A stretch of 64,000 nt of DNA. Source: Otatea glauca (taxonomy: Eukaryota > Streptophyta > Magnoliopsida > Poales > Poaceae). The notes beneath the pieces were generated by a model. That model did no database searches. It was not told the DNA's origin and was given only the letters and a program-made list of their open reading frames with translations. Each line of letters opens with the position of its first letter. The stretch's first letter is position 1. A program made the position numbers and the translations under genes. Location of the stretch: assembly GCA_036346275.1 (NCBI GenBank), contig CM070726.1, positions 30,663,410 to 30,727,409 of the forward strand, in the 5' to 3' direction. Below are positions 11,890 to 24,514 of the stretch, in pieces.

Positions 11890-13200
11890 TACTTCATTTG
11901 CCGATCAAAGGTGCGGGCTTGACAGCGATCGGCATAAGTCGATTTGCTTACGCATATGAAATCGCAGTCGTCCAGCACCTTGCCCGATATCTGACCGGCT
12001 TCTTCGTGTTGCCAATTCGCGCCGGAGCTAGCCATGGCAATATGGGCGATGTATCGGCTGTGATGACTTCAACTTCTTCTCCGTTCCATTGAGCGGCGCT
12101 TGATGCATGGTCGACGGGATCGGCGGTTTGCATGAATCCAATCCCGTCCGAGCGACACCTGTAATTTCCTTTGGCATCAATTACAAAAAACGATGTCGGC
12201 AAGGTCTTGCTACCGGCGATCGACTCTGTGACCATGACACCTTTTGCTTCAGAGTGCGCTGTGAAGTCATTGAAACCATGTTAGTTTTGATTAAGTCTTC
12301 GTCGGACTTACCCGTTTTTACATGTTGTGTATGGCATTAGATTCACTTTGTGGCGCCTCAGTCTACCAAAGATCCTTGATATCGGCTTGCCATTTATATA
12401 TCCTTTCAGGTACAGAGGTTTCAGATGCCGGTGATCGTCTTTGGGTTTTTCAAAGATGGCGCTCTGTACTCCGGAGCATAACTGAGCAACTGCTTCTTTG
12501 GCCGATTCAGTCCTGACTTTGAACTCGGCCGGTAATGTGAACACCATGTTGACATCCATGGGAGGTGTGTCATCCCGAATCATGGGAGAATCCAAGTCGT
12601 CAGCCGATTCGAAATCTTCTTCGGCTTGCTCTTTTCTTCTCCACTCTTTCTTGACGCATCTCATTGGACGAAGTTCATTAAACACTTCGTCTCTCTCTTT
12701 CTCGGCATCGGCTTCACGAATTTCTTGCGTCCTTAGCCTCTGAAGCCGTCGTCGTTGTGATTTGCTCAGGCCTGATGGGCACCACCTGGGTTTAGGTTCC
12801 ACCGGCTTTCGTATCTGGCCAGCCAAGTCTCCTTGATCAGAACTGGTCTTGTGTGTCTTGGCTTGGCTTTGCTCTTGATTCGGTTTAGATAATCTTTCAT
12901 GGACCGGCCTTCTGTGGCTTCTGTCTTGCTCTCTAATCGGCCCAGATAGCCTATGTCTGGCCGATTGCGTTGGCCAATCGTCTCGGGGATAATGTTCCAT
13001 CGGGCAGGTGTATGGTGATGGCAACGCTACTCCTCTTTCCCAGCAAAACTGCCAAAAGGGACATCTTCTATGTGCCCTTTCCACATTCTCGGTGCGGTAC
13101 AAGTTATCCGACCGGCGGGTATGATACCGTGGTCGGCTGTTCGTCCTTTCATATTTCTCCATTAATTGCGAGAACGTCGGACCTAACTTTTATTTGGTGA
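11890..13200 (-). pseudogene. Gag C-terminal linker and aspartic protease of the Tat-like element
   Basis: The frame 12308-13162 contains the arginine-rich spacer (SKSQRRRLQRLRTQEIREA) and an acidic stretch with DDTPPMDVNMVFTLP. It then reaches LKPLYLKGYINGKPISRIF, which leads into the protease. In the second copy (51339) this is followed by the active-site block VDGGMTVNLM; here a frameshift has changed the Asp-Gly-Gly context into RLRRHKVNLM, so the active site is not readable in frame. Frames 11948-12235 continue with NYRCRSDGIGF-type sequence, the end of the protease-RT spacer. Confidence 0.75.
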
Positions 13201-13328
13201 ATTGGAGATTTTTCGCTTTGTACCATTTACCCACTTGGGGATTCCTTGGGTTTAATGGTCCTTGAATTTTCCTTCTCGATCGGCTTCTATTTGTAAGGAG
13301 CCGATGGTAATCTTCGATGTCCGTGCCG

Positions 13329-15290
13329 TCAGAGCTTGATCGTCGTCGACTTGTCGATCTTTTTTCTGCTCGTCTTGCATCGGCTCTTTTCCTTTAGCGA
13401 GTAATGCACCATATTGATAGGAAACGGATCGACATCCACCTGCATGGTCGGCTCATCGGCAAACTTCAACCGACCGTCTTCAATAGCAGACTGGATTTGT
13501 TGACGGAAGATATTGCAGTCATTAGTGTTATGTGAATAAGAATGATGCCACTTGCAATACCTGCGTTTTTTGATCTCATCGGGCGACGGTATCACATGTC
13601 CCTCCGGCAATCGTATTATCTTTTCTTGCAGAAGTAAATCAAAAATACGATCGCACTTGGAAACATCGAAAGAGTATTTGACCTCCGATTTGTTCCTAGT
13701 CGGCTTAAGCCAAGAACATACTAAGGATTTTTTGGATCCTTTTACCCATTCGGCTATATTTATTTCTGCTTCCTCGTCTTCCGACGAATCACTAGGACAA
13801 TATTCAACCATATTGACCTTAGCCTTATCCTTTTCCTTGTTGTTACTATTTTTAAATCTACCATTAAACACCTTATTGTCGGTGAATCGGCTTTCTTGAG
13901 CCGATCGCGATCAATAAGTGGCTAAAATCGATGAATTCTGCCCACCGAATTTCTCCCTAAGAGGAGGATCAAACCTTGAAATGCTAAATCGGCGAGTTGA
14001 TTGTCGGTAACGTAACGCTAAAACACCGATTCTGATTTCTCTAAACCTTTTGATGTAATCATTATCGATTCTCCAAACTTTTGGCGACGAACTCGGATCT
14101 GAAATTCTTAACTCTAAAGCGCCGAAAAGAAGTATTCGTGGAATCGGCTTTCCAAATCGTTCCATAAATGGACCGAATTGGAGGCAAACAAGTGAACCAA
14201 GTAAATGCTTTGAGATAAAGATAACGGAAATAACCTAATTTTTAACCCGTCGGATGGGCGCTTCACGCATTGTGCGATAAAGCGTCCAACATGCTCGAGG
14301 TAGTGATAGAATCATCCCGGAGAATTTGGCAAAGTCGGGACTCGAAATTATGAGGTAAGGCATGCGATCTATGTAATCGAGTGCGGCTTTCTATAGCCGA
14401 TCACTTTTCCTTTTGGTTGTATGCCAAACCGATCCTCAAAGCAGTGCAGATCGATCGGTCCAATTGGCATTATCGGCCACCGCACAGCAGAGCCCTTGAT
14501 AATGTCGATCATAATCGCATCCCGCCCCGAGTGTAAGCTCGGGTTGCCAATATCTTGCCGTCGGGCATTCGATTATCTTGATCGTGCGATTATGCCTAAT
14601 TTGTGGTTTCGCACCGGATAAATGGTTACGATGCGTTACTACTCGTGGGACCGGGTTTCTAAGTAGGGTAGGCTCTTGGGGATATCTCTCAGAGCCAATC
14701 GGCTGTGAAACCGATTGGAGAAAAGCGTAAAAAGGAGTCGACGGTGGTAGATTGATGGATGGATCATACTTAGCGGCGTCGGTATAGGCGTGGTAGTGGC
14801 TCACCCCACTTGACCGAGGATCCCTAGGCAATATGACCATAGGCTGTGTGGGCATCATCGTGGGAGGTGAGGTCATAGCCGATGGTTTAGGATCGGCTGG
14901 TGTGCTCTGCGTATTTTGTGATACTGAAAAAACAGGATAATTTGGTAGAGCTTGTAGTGGGTCATGCAGGCTTCCTGACGAGGCTAACTCCTGGGCTATA
15001 GATTTAACGCTATTTGCTATCATCGGCAAGAGTCGTTACGAGCCGATGATTGGTTTATTAAAGCATGGTGCATGATTGGTTAATCATAGCCGATAATTCG
15101 GCTGGCGGAGTAGATATCGACTTACCGTTTCTGCGCATCTATGTCTCCGGTATTGACCGTCGGCGGGCGGATTTACGTATAACCACATCTAGTCTTTTGG
15201 TAGCAATTTAGCATCATCTCTTCTAACGGCTTTCCGATCTTCAATCTCTTGGCGTTGTTCTGCGGTTAAATCGTCCATTGTTGGGGCGAT
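13329..15290 (-). pseudogene. Gag of the Tat-like element
   Basis: The N-terminal part near 15189-15290 reads MDDLTAEQRQEIEDRKA, matching the second copy at 36890 (LTSEQRKEIEDRKAALEEM). The middle (14436-15029) is Pro/Thr-rich (SVKSIAQELAS, PTMMPTQPMVILPR). The frame 13329-13871 shows the C-terminal gag signature RRYCKWHHSYSHNTNDCNIFRQQI followed by AIEDGRLKFADEPTMQVD. CKWH...H...NDC is a Cys/His nucleocapsid-like motif typical of this lineage. Frames change at about 13870, 14165 and 15030, so the gag is not continuous as written. Confidence 0.8.
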
Positions 15291-15340
15291 TATAGCTTCG
15301 TGTTGAGATCGACGGCGGAATCGACTTCCCAGCGTGACAT

Positions 15341-15360
15341 GGTCCCATTGGGCGTGCCAA
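15341..15360 (-). promoter_or_regulatory. Primer binding site candidate of the Tat-like element
   Basis: On the minus strand TTGGCACGCCCAATGGGACC follows the 5' LTR after 5 nt. The second Tat element has TTGGCATGCCTGATGCGAC in the same place (36807). The conservation next to the LTR supports a tRNA primer site. I do not assign the tRNA. Confidence 0.55.
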
Positions 15361-15365
15361 GAGTG

Positions 15366-16007
15366 TGTTGGCGTCAAAAACTTGAGGTAGGGTTTACGAC
15401 AACGAGACACCGAGGCGAACACCGGTTGAGCGTGCGGTCGATTTGACACATGTCGACAAGGAAAAAACAATAAAATTCACTCAAGCCGATCGTCAAGATC
15501 AATCGGCTTAGACTTAATCGACTTGAAGCGATCAAGATCAAAGTAACGAGGCAAATTTAATTAGCGATTAAGGCTAATCGGAGGATAAAGCGGTCGATTA
15601 CGAAGAAGGCGTCGCAACAAAATCGAAATAAATCGAACTGTAGGCGTAATTGACGAAGATCAACAATCGGCGATCGCAACTTTATTGATCAAAATCGATT
15701 ACAAAGGCTAAATTACAAGAACTACTCTAGTCGACGGGAAAAATAGATGAAAAGTAAAGTGATTGTTTGTATGTGTTGGATTTTCTTGCGGTTTGCTTCG
15801 ACCCTTCTTTTATACCCATCGCCAATCGTATCCTTTTACAACACGTTTCAAATCCTGATTCAGTATTGGCCTTATCTCGACGGTTGTTTTCTTAAAAGAT
15901 CTTGCTGTTACCAATTACTTTCAAATCTTTCCAATCCTGTCCGTTAATTCCGTATTTTTGACTTTATTGCCGATTTTGACCAAGTTTGCCAAATTTTGGT
16001 GCAAACA
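15366..16007 (-). repeat. 5' LTR of the Tat-like element
   Basis: A 642-bp LTR, TGTTGGCGTCAAAAAC on the + strand to GGTGCAAACA. It pairs with 4540-5191 and is followed by the TSD GGTTG (16008-16012). It contains the TATA-like motif near 15807-15814 on the minus strand. Confidence 0.92.
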
Positions 16008-16012
16008 GGTTG

Positions 16013-19000
16013 ATAGGAAAGGAGGGATGAGTACTCAAGGTATTCAACAAGAAATGCACAGAATGCAGCACTATTACTATATACAAGACTTAATCCAAAG
16101 AATTGGCTTACTTGGTTCATTTGCATCAAACAGCATTTTTAAACCCATAGCTTACTTAGATTAAAAGCGGTGAAATAGTTAATAATAGTACTAAGTTCTT
16201 TAGACAGTTTTTCTCCGCAAACTTGGCACACAGCCTTAATTAGATTATTCTTGACACTGGCACACAGCCACCCTTTCCACATTTTATTTTTGAAGATCTA
16301 ACGCTTGACTGTAATCCCCGAGCAATGTCCAATACCGCGGACACGGCTATTCGAATAGATTTGACACTCTGCAGAGGTTGTACACTTTACCCACAAGATA
16401 CAGCCGCTCACTACACAGGTGATTGCCCGTAACAAAGCCTTTCAGGAACCTCTATCTTTACCAATAAACTTCTCCGGGATTGCCTTTGCTATCACTCCCC
16501 TCACACAGAGCCAAAGTATAGAACAGGCTAACACCGTTGGATGGGCACCAAGCCGTAGCATAGGTACGCTCCCCCACACAAATACACCCCCGTGTACTGT
16601 CACCCCGAGGTTTCAGAGGAAAGATATCAGAACCCTAATCAACTAGGTCTGTCCCATACCAGACATGTGGTTGTACAGTTGATTCAGTTCAAAGACTTGC
16701 AAGGTGAAGTCCTTAACTGACCAAGGCAAGACTTTCATCACTCAACAGTGGCACACAGACTCACAACACTCATCAATCCATTGCCACATAGGCCCACCTG
16801 GCACAAAGCTTCCTGCCACTTGCCCCAGTCTAAATCATTTTCCCACCCAGTCGGTTATTGTGCAACACATGCCAATAATAACTTAACATCGGTACAGAAC
16901 CACACAGGTTTCTGTACTTCGATTTCGTCACATGGCATCACCACATCATTTTTAAAATACATTCAATATTTCAGTAGTCACTATTGTGGTATTTTCTGAA
17001 AGATCATTCATGACACGCTACAGGGCTAAGCATCTAATCACGGTCTAGCCCCCCGTGTTGGCATCATATTAATATCCAACAAGTATGGATAATCTTAGGG
17101 TATCAATGATTTCAGGGCATACAAATAATAATTTCAAGGTGGTAATAACAATATGGGTTGATTAGCTACATTACCCAAATTAATTTAAATCTATTTTTAA
17201 TTAACTTAGCATGCATAACTTCAAGCAAAATATATTTTAAAAACTGGGATCAAAATGGTCAAAGCATCACTTGCCTTCGAAGAGTTGCTGGTCGTGATCC
17301 GAAGCTTGATCTTGAGCGGCGAACTCTTCCTCGAAACTTCCCGGCAAATTTGCATCTACGCGTAAAAATCATATATGCAATAAATAACCAAAATAGTAGA
17401 CTATATAACCTCAAAAATTCAAATACAATTCACAATTAAAAAGACCACAATTTTACAAATTTTTAGAGACTAGAATCACCTCAATCAGAGTTAAAATGCA
17501 AAAGTTATAGCCTTTTAAAGTTTTAAATAAAATATAAATCAGAAAATAGAAAATCCTGAATTAATTTATTTATTTTTCTATTGAAAACACGATTTATTGT
17601 GTCAGCATGACGTCGGCTGACACGTGGCGCTTCCTGGTGCTGCCACGTCGCCTCGGGCCGTGGACAGGGTCCACGGTGGACTCGGTCCACGGTGGACTCG
17701 GTCCACAGAGTAGTGCACCTGGCCCCCCCACCAGCTGATGTCAGCACTGACGTCACTGCTGACGTCACCCAACTAGCCTCGAGATTCATGCACGAACACG
17801 TGTCAGCATCTCGAGCAATCCCAATCGATGGCCAGATCTCAACCGCGTGGCGCAATCATGGCCGTCAAAGAAAATCAACGGTCACATGTCCCGCGTCACC
17901 CGAAACGCTTCGAATTCCACGTGACACATGTCATGCATCCAACGGCCAGCACACGCGCGGACCCAGCGATGCTTCGGCTCCCGCAAAGACACGCGGCGAA
18001 ATCCTGGCGGTCCGCTTGAAACCAACGGCCAAAATTGGGTCATGCTTCGGTCAACTCGCACACGCGTCCGCACAGGATTCGGCGGGGGCGCGGCGTCATC
18101 CGTGCCGCACATTCAAAAATGAACGGTGTCGATTCAGCGGCGACATGGCTAACTAAAGACGCGTGGATGCATCGCAGCCACACGATTCCGATCGAACGAC
18201 CACGACCAACCCACACGGCAACATTGGATCTCTACCGCTCAGATCCGATCCTACGGCATGCGATACCCGAGCGGTTTACTGTTCACCCTAACGACGTGGC
18301 ACTATCCCACGCGTACAAAAATGATCCAACAGTCCAGATCTAATTAAAGCACAAACACTAGAACTAATCTAAGCCGTTCATCTACACATCTACGGCCACG
18401 ATTCAACGCTAGGCAAACGAGGAGGCGGCGGCGTGGGCGTCATGCGGGCGGTCACGATGAAGATCGGACGGCGGATGAAGCTCGCGAAGGTCGGCGACGG
18501 CGAGAAGAAAGAGGCTGTTGGAGCTGGGGAAGACGACGCGATCGACGGCGCTAGAGGGCGACTTCGACGAGAAGAACTGACGAAATCGACGCGGTTCACT
18601 TTGGTGAACTCGAGACGGGGTCGGAGCACGGCGGAAAGGCTCGGACGACGGCGGGGCGAAGCAAAAACGATGACGGCGCAAAGGAGCAACTACGGCGAGC
18701 TAGCACGGGGTCTCTGGAGCGTCTTGGCGAGCGTGAAAGGAGTCAAAATGAGCGGCTTGAAGTCCTCTGCAGAATGCGCTAACTGACGCACTTAAACGAG
18801 CCTCGACGTGCGTGAAACTCGTCGGCTAAACACACGGGCATCAATGCCCACGTCCCTCTAGTGATCTAACGAAGACGAACGACGTGGCGCAATCCTGGAC
18901 GTCCGCGCAGCGACGATCCGATGGCGCACGCGTGAGGGCGACGCGGCGCAGCAGCAACCGTTGGATCTCGATCCGACGGTTCGAACGCGCGGCGGCTAGG

Positions 19001-19328
19001 GTTTGGCATGCTAGGCCGGCCCAGTACTATTCCCTTGCGTTTTTAAAAACATTTTCAATTTAAAATAAATCCGATAAATGGATAAAGCCAAAATAAATAG
19101 CAAAAATACCCGAAAAAATCCAAAAAAATTTTGGAAAATCTTTTGGGACATTTGGAACTCAAATAAAATATTTCCAGAAAAACTTTGCTTAAACTTTTGC
19201 AATATTTTAATTGATTTGAGGAAAGCCCTTATTTGAATAAATGCAAATAAATTCCAATAAGTTCCCAAAAATTCCAAAAATCAAAATAACTCCAGAAATT
19301 AATTTATGGCAAATTTTAGGGTGTTACA
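16013..19328 (-). repeat. Long LTR, minus orientation, part B
   Basis: Continuation of the LTR cut at 4539. At 16027-16110 the text GAGTACTCAAGG...TTCAACAAG...TTAATCCAAAG matches the reverse complement of the solo LTR near 56600-56690. The conserved box with ATTCGAAT and CTCTGCAGAGG lies at 16335-16397. A GC-rich block (17590-19010) holds a tandem palindrome GTCCACGGTGGAC at 17669-17706. The LTR ends TTAGGGTGTTACA at 19328, the reverse complement of the usual TGTAACA start. Open frames at 17692-18343 and 18389-18786 are GC-driven and have no recognisable product. Together with part A it measures about 3.7 kb; no internal domain of this element is seen, so it is probably a solo LTR. Confidence 0.78.
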
Positions 19329-21904
19329 ATAGTCCTCACTCTGGACTTCTGAGTTCATTAGAGTTTACTTAGCTCAAGCTAAGTAATCAGGTTTATTGAT
19401 TTTTCTTTGAATTGAAAGTTGATTTTCAGAGATAAAACTAAGTCAGTGTACTTACTTCCTGTCAATTGCTCATGCCCACAAGAGGCTGGCCCCACATGTC
19501 ATGGATTCAAAGAAGCTTAACTGGAACCACTTGAAGCAGCCTTTGTTGAACTGGAGAGAAAGCAGTAGAGCTCGATTCTTGGCGACCATGGCTGCGGCTC
19601 GAGATGAGCACAACCAAGCGAGCGAGTTCGAGAGGAAGAAACGAGCGGTAAAATGGGAAGCTAGGGTCTTACTAAAGTGTAGGAGGCAGCGGCTGGGGCA
19701 TGCCCGACTGTAGAGGTGGCATGGCGGTCCATGGCGATGGTGCGTGAGCCAGAGCTTGAGCGGCGGTGCAGTGGCGAAGCAAACCCGAGGAGAAGGAGGC
19801 GAGCACTAAAATGGACTCTGGGAGCTTGCGTCTTTGAAGAAGGCCTCGGCTAGAACCACAGTAGCGGCGTGCTGACAGAGGATCTGGGCGACTAGGGGTC
19901 ATCGTGGTGGCATCGTCTCGGTAGGGGTGAAGGCAAAGGCCGACCGGCGGGTGGAGCAAGAGTAGGCTGACACGCAGTCCTGGGACCAGTTGGTGGCGGC
20001 AGAGCGACGGCAAGGTGGCCTACCACCAAAGGTTTGCGGCGGCGGCGGCGGCTAGCCGGAGAGGTAGAAGAAGACTATATTTAGCTCTGTTGAGGGAGGC
20101 AAAAGCATTAGTGACCCCGGAGAAGCTCATTTTGACACTCGAATTGGCTAGAGGGTAACTAGTTTGCTCCGCCACTGAGTGACCGGAACTGGAGACGAAG
20201 GTCACAGGTGCGGTGGTGTTTAGGCCTCCCGGAGCTAAAATTGAGCATATCAGGGAGCTTAGGATCATACGAAGATTCTTTAATCTCAAGCAATCGGAAG
20301 GTTGCTCACAAGGCCGCCTTGATCAAGTCTTTGCCCTCTTTTCGGGTCTCTGCCAGCAATGGGAGAGGCGACGGTGCAGAGGCCGGTGTTGGGGTGTTTA
20401 ACGCTGCAACCGAAAGTGAGGAAATACTCAGGGCATCGCAAAGAAGCTCTAGACCAAAAGGATTGAACTAAGCCTCACCGTGCTACCACAATTGGGTTGC
20501 TTACGCTCTCTGATCTTCTGGAGCTCCTCCGAGCTTCAATGGCAATATGGCCAAATGCGAGCAGAGCAGAGAGCGTAAGAGGGTTTGGGTGCCCATGGGA
20601 AAGCTAAATAGGCTAGAGGGGAGGTTTGATGATAGGACACCAGGGTTGACTCACGGTGGCAGGGCGACATGGGCACCAGCGCATGGGAACTCGGTGAATT
20701 GGCGTGAGCACAGATTCTGGCAGGGGAATTGACTACGGTGATGGGCGCCAGAGAGAGGACATGGCTTGGCGTGTGCAGGCGAGGGCGGCGATCGGGCTCA
20801 AGTTTCTCTGTGACGCGATAGTGCCGTGGCTGGAGAGGCGAGTTGCTGGACTCTCTCTGCAGTGGATTGGTGGAGGCGGGCGGTGGAGCTCTGACGCGAA
20901 GCTGCCAGGCTTGGTCCACTGTGTTGCCACGGCGAAGGGACATTGATGCAGGAAAGCTGCCATGGCGGGCTTTCGGCTGAAAAGAAGCTGCCATGGCAAG
21001 GATTGGGCAGCGGTGGTGGTGGCTTCCTGGTGCGGTGCTGGGGAAAGGCTAGCTGCCCGAGTGCTTCCACGGTGATGGCCGGCAAAAGCGCCGCCAGGCA
21101 GAGTTTCAGCGAGAGGTCTCGAACGCAGCGTCGCAAAGGCAAGAAGGAGCAAGCACTGGCAGGTGGGGTCAAGGATTTGCTGAGGCTGTCAGTGGGCCAG
21201 GGAGGTCAGGGACGAGCCAAGGGCTGACAAAATGGTCCCACATGGCAGAGGGAGGAGGAGGGTAAAAGAAAATGAGTTTTTTCTGATTTTTGGACATCCA
21301 GTCGGTTTTGGATTTAACTGAGCATTCAAACTGAGCTGGAAATTTTAAAACTTTTTGGGGAGAAACATGATGAGGTACTTATATTTCCATAAACTTTTTA
21401 GCTTGATATTTAACTCAGGTAATTTTATAAAATTCTGACAATTTTACCGGTTGATTATTGTTTTCTCTGTTATTGATTTTATAAAGGTATAAAACGACAT
21501 CAAAATATTTTGAAACTTTTACTGAAGGATTATGAGATAGTTATGATGATACTATAAAATTTGTAAATCAATATCATGCTCCATAATTTTATATAAATCT
21601 GACATTGTCTCTTTTACAAACTCAAATTTTCTGTTTTTATTTTTTATTAAACAATAAATGGGTTCAAAACTTTATGAAACTTTTGATAGGTGATGTTGGG
21701 AGCTTCTTAGGGTTTAAATAAATTATTAACAAAGGTTGATGAAGTTGGAAATTTTGAGCTTGAATTTTTATAACCCGTATTTGGGTTATTTGATAAGTTT
21801 TTGGGAATTTCAGAAAATCCTGAAAAATATTCAAATCAAATGCAAACCAAAAAAATCAATTCAAACATTTATATATTACTGGAATTGGATTTTGGGATGT
21901 TACA
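19329..21904 (-). repeat. Unclassified LTR-type sequence, minus orientation
   Basis: Read on the minus strand the segment starts at 21904 with TGTAACATCCCAAAATCC, like other LTRs of this group, followed by an AT-rich U3-like part and a GC-rich part (19500-21230). The other boundary is not resolved. Open frames such as 20536-20994, 20733-21172 and 19672-20013 are shadows in GC-rich DNA without recognisable domains. Confidence 0.35.
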
Positions 21905-24442
21905 CCATTTGCATTTTCCTTTAATTAATCAAAACTTAATTTGAATTTTCTATTAATGAAAAGATTTAATTTGATTAATCTGTGCATCAAACGCCGCGTA
22001 TGCCTCCCGAGACTATTTAAAGCCTCGAGGACCCCCGTCCGAGGTTCACCTCGTCGCGTGGCACCCGCCACCCCATCTCACGTCACCTGAGAGTCTGTCG
22101 TTCATCCTTGCACCCTCGCCGGAGTTCTCCGTTGCAGCCGAAGACTTTCGCCGCGTGGATCTTCATCGCCGGTGCACCTCCGTCGCTGCCGCTTGCACGC
22201 CTGAACTCGTCGTATCGTCCTCGTATGGATCCATCTTGTATCGCGCTCGATCCGATACTGATTCATCGAGACATGTGTCTTCTTCCTCGAGTCTGATGGA
22301 CTAGCGCCTCCACTCGCCGTCGACCACCTTCGCCAGATCTTGACCGTCCGATCGCCCACAAGTGCTCCCGATCGCGCCACATCGCCGCAACCGCAACCCT
22401 TGCGTCTCTGCCGTCCGATCTGGCCGTGCCGCCAGATGCGCTACACGCAGCCCATCCGCGTCAGCGCTAAGTCAGCGTCGGCATCAGCCGCCCCATAGCC
22501 GAAGATGTCAGCCGTGCGCCAGGTGCACGGTGAACTGAGCGCAGTGCCATAGACCCAGTCCATCGTGAACCCTGCTGGCGTCAGCGTTGCGCAATAAATA
22601 TGTCTTTCTTTAGAAAAATAATTCCAAAAATTATCTTTTTCTATTTTCTCTGATTTAATTTTCCAAGAGCTCGTTCTCTCTCATACGAACTCCAATTGAG
22701 GCGATTCAAATTTCTAAATTTTATAAAATCAAGCTCTACATTCCATAGCTATTTATTTTCAGTTTTAGTCTCTGTTTGGTATTTATTTGGTTTCGTTGCA
22801 TTCTTTTTCGGTAGACGCTATTTCTGAGGGAGCAAAAGGAGACTTCGAAGACCAAGACTCAGCACTAGATCAGCAAGGCAAGTCGTAACCTTTGATTATA
22901 TTGAACCTATATTTGCAAAAGTACTTTGCTTTATACAATTGCATGCTATTTCTGTACAATGATTATTTGTCGGGAGTAGCTATGTACCTAGTTGACATTA
23001 TACCACCTTGATTATTGGGATGACATGTATCCATTGTTAACCCTGGGTTGGGTCGGTACTAGTTGGACATAATCATATTACCAACATTGGGTTACCGTAG
23101 CTATACTTAGACATACTTAGTTATACGATGGGATTCATATCACATGTTGAATAATGTTAATCTTGACTTAATGAGATATTGAATTGTGGCCAACAACCAC
23201 TGTTGTAAAATTGGTTGTACCATGGCAGGGTTGCCATTGGTCTTGGTTGAACGAATTAACGAATTGTTTTCCCTCAGGCAAGTGATCATGCAGTAAAGGG
23301 GGTGTTTTCTAGCACATTGGGATGTGGATGTCTTGACTGAGACAACTTAAGGACTTAATCTTGCGCGTCATTGAACTGGGCCCAACCGTTACTATCATAA
23401 GTCTGGTATGGGACAGACCTAGCTGATTAATTTGTAATGTCTATCCTTAAGTACTGCCAATTGGTGGTGTGGGTTCCGGAGTGAATGGATAGACTCACAT
23501 GACTCAAAAGGGGCCCCGAGGGGCGAAACCTTAGTGGACATTAACGAGTTTAGACAAGGCATTGTAAAGGCTTTGTCATGATCTCTCTGCGACACATCAA
23601 AGGAAGTGTGCTAATATCGATTGCACAAAGAGATGATCATGTCTTGTGGGTAAAGAAGTACAACCTCTGCAGAGTGTAAAACTATTCGAATAGCCGCGTT
23701 CGTGGTCATGGACATACCCGGGGATTTCGCATGAGGTATAGAGTGTTTCATGAATTGTTGGAAGGTGGAATTGTTGGGATGTGAATAGGGAGTTTACTGT
23801 TGTTTTGTTGTCTAAAGTTATACTGTTGAACTTAGTGGTTTCATAATTGTTTTAGATGGTGTAGGGTGATGCCTCACCATTCTGTTCATGTTATCTATCA
23901 TTGATTTACCAGTTATGTATTACATTTTTATAAATATGCTTTCAATCTATTTACTGTATTTCAATTCAAGTTATTGCTTTCTGCAAAAGAACCATATGTC
24001 TATCCTTTGTCAAGCCTTGCATGAATATATTGCATCATTTCCCTACGGCTTGGTAAGTACTTTTTGTATTCACGGCTATACGCCTTTGTTGATCAGTTGC
24101 TGAGAAAGGATCAGGAAATGTTGAATATCATGAGGAGGAATATTATAAAGACTACGTGGATTAGGAAGGCGTTTTCCTAGACGATTGCCTGTGGCATGCC
24201 GAATGGCCCAAGTTATCTTTTTCGCTGCAACAGTTTATTTGTTTCTTAAGCCTTTAAAGCATAGTGGTGTAAACTTTGACCATAAGATCTGATGCTTTAT
24301 TTAATAACAATTTGCTTCTTTCTTAGTTAATTCATTGTATGGAATGATATTTCATCTATGTTTTCACTGTGTGCACTAGCGTGATCCTGGACTAGTGCAG
24401 TATACACAGAGAGTTTCAGATTTGCAAATTCGGGTCCCGGCA
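21905..24442 (+). repeat. Long LTR, plus orientation (5' end unresolved)
   Basis: The 3' end GGGTCCCGGCA at 24442 and the preceding GTGCACTAGCGTGATCCTGG (24371-24390) match the solo LTR end at 56950-57020. The conserved box CACAAG-TTTACCC/CTCTGCAGAG is at 23643-23705 in plus orientation. At about 22013 TATTTAAAGCCTCGAGG is followed by CCGAGGTTCACCTC, parallel to TATAAAAGGC...CCGAGGTTCCTC at 54523-54560. This marks the core promoter and transcript start region. No internal coding domain follows, so it is a solo or truncated LTR. Confidence 0.7.
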
Positions 24443-24514
24443 TCAGAACTCTAGTTGTCCGGGGGTTTACCCCTTTAGTTTTATTGCAACAACAAGGCAA
24501 ATATCAATATAGTA

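Larger units (their letters stand above)
4540..16007 (-). mobile_element. Nearly full-length Ty3/gypsy retrotransposon, Tat/Grande-like, with antisense gene
   Basis: An 11,468-bp element on the minus strand is bounded by two homologous LTRs (15366-16007 as 5', 4540-5191 as 3') and flanked by the perfect 5-bp duplication GGTTG at 4535-4539 and 16008-16012. The internal order on the minus strand is gag, protease, reverse transcriptase, RNase H, integrase. A ~2.9 kb gene on the opposite strand (5516-8391) lies between integrase and the 3' LTR. This pol order is that of Ty3/gypsy. The extra region before the 3' LTR and the gag motif CKWHHSYSH...NDCNIF point to the Tat lineage (Grande, RIRE2, Retand relatives); the lineage assignment is from memory of the family. 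The reading frames carry many small frameshifts, so no single intact polyprotein is visible. It is inserted in the LTR at 4181-19328. Confidence 0.92.

Noticed and set aside
20536..21227. Several overlapping 60-150 codon frames on both strands
   Set aside because: They lie in GC-rich LTR-type DNA, have low-complexity Ala/Pro/Ser composition and no domain.
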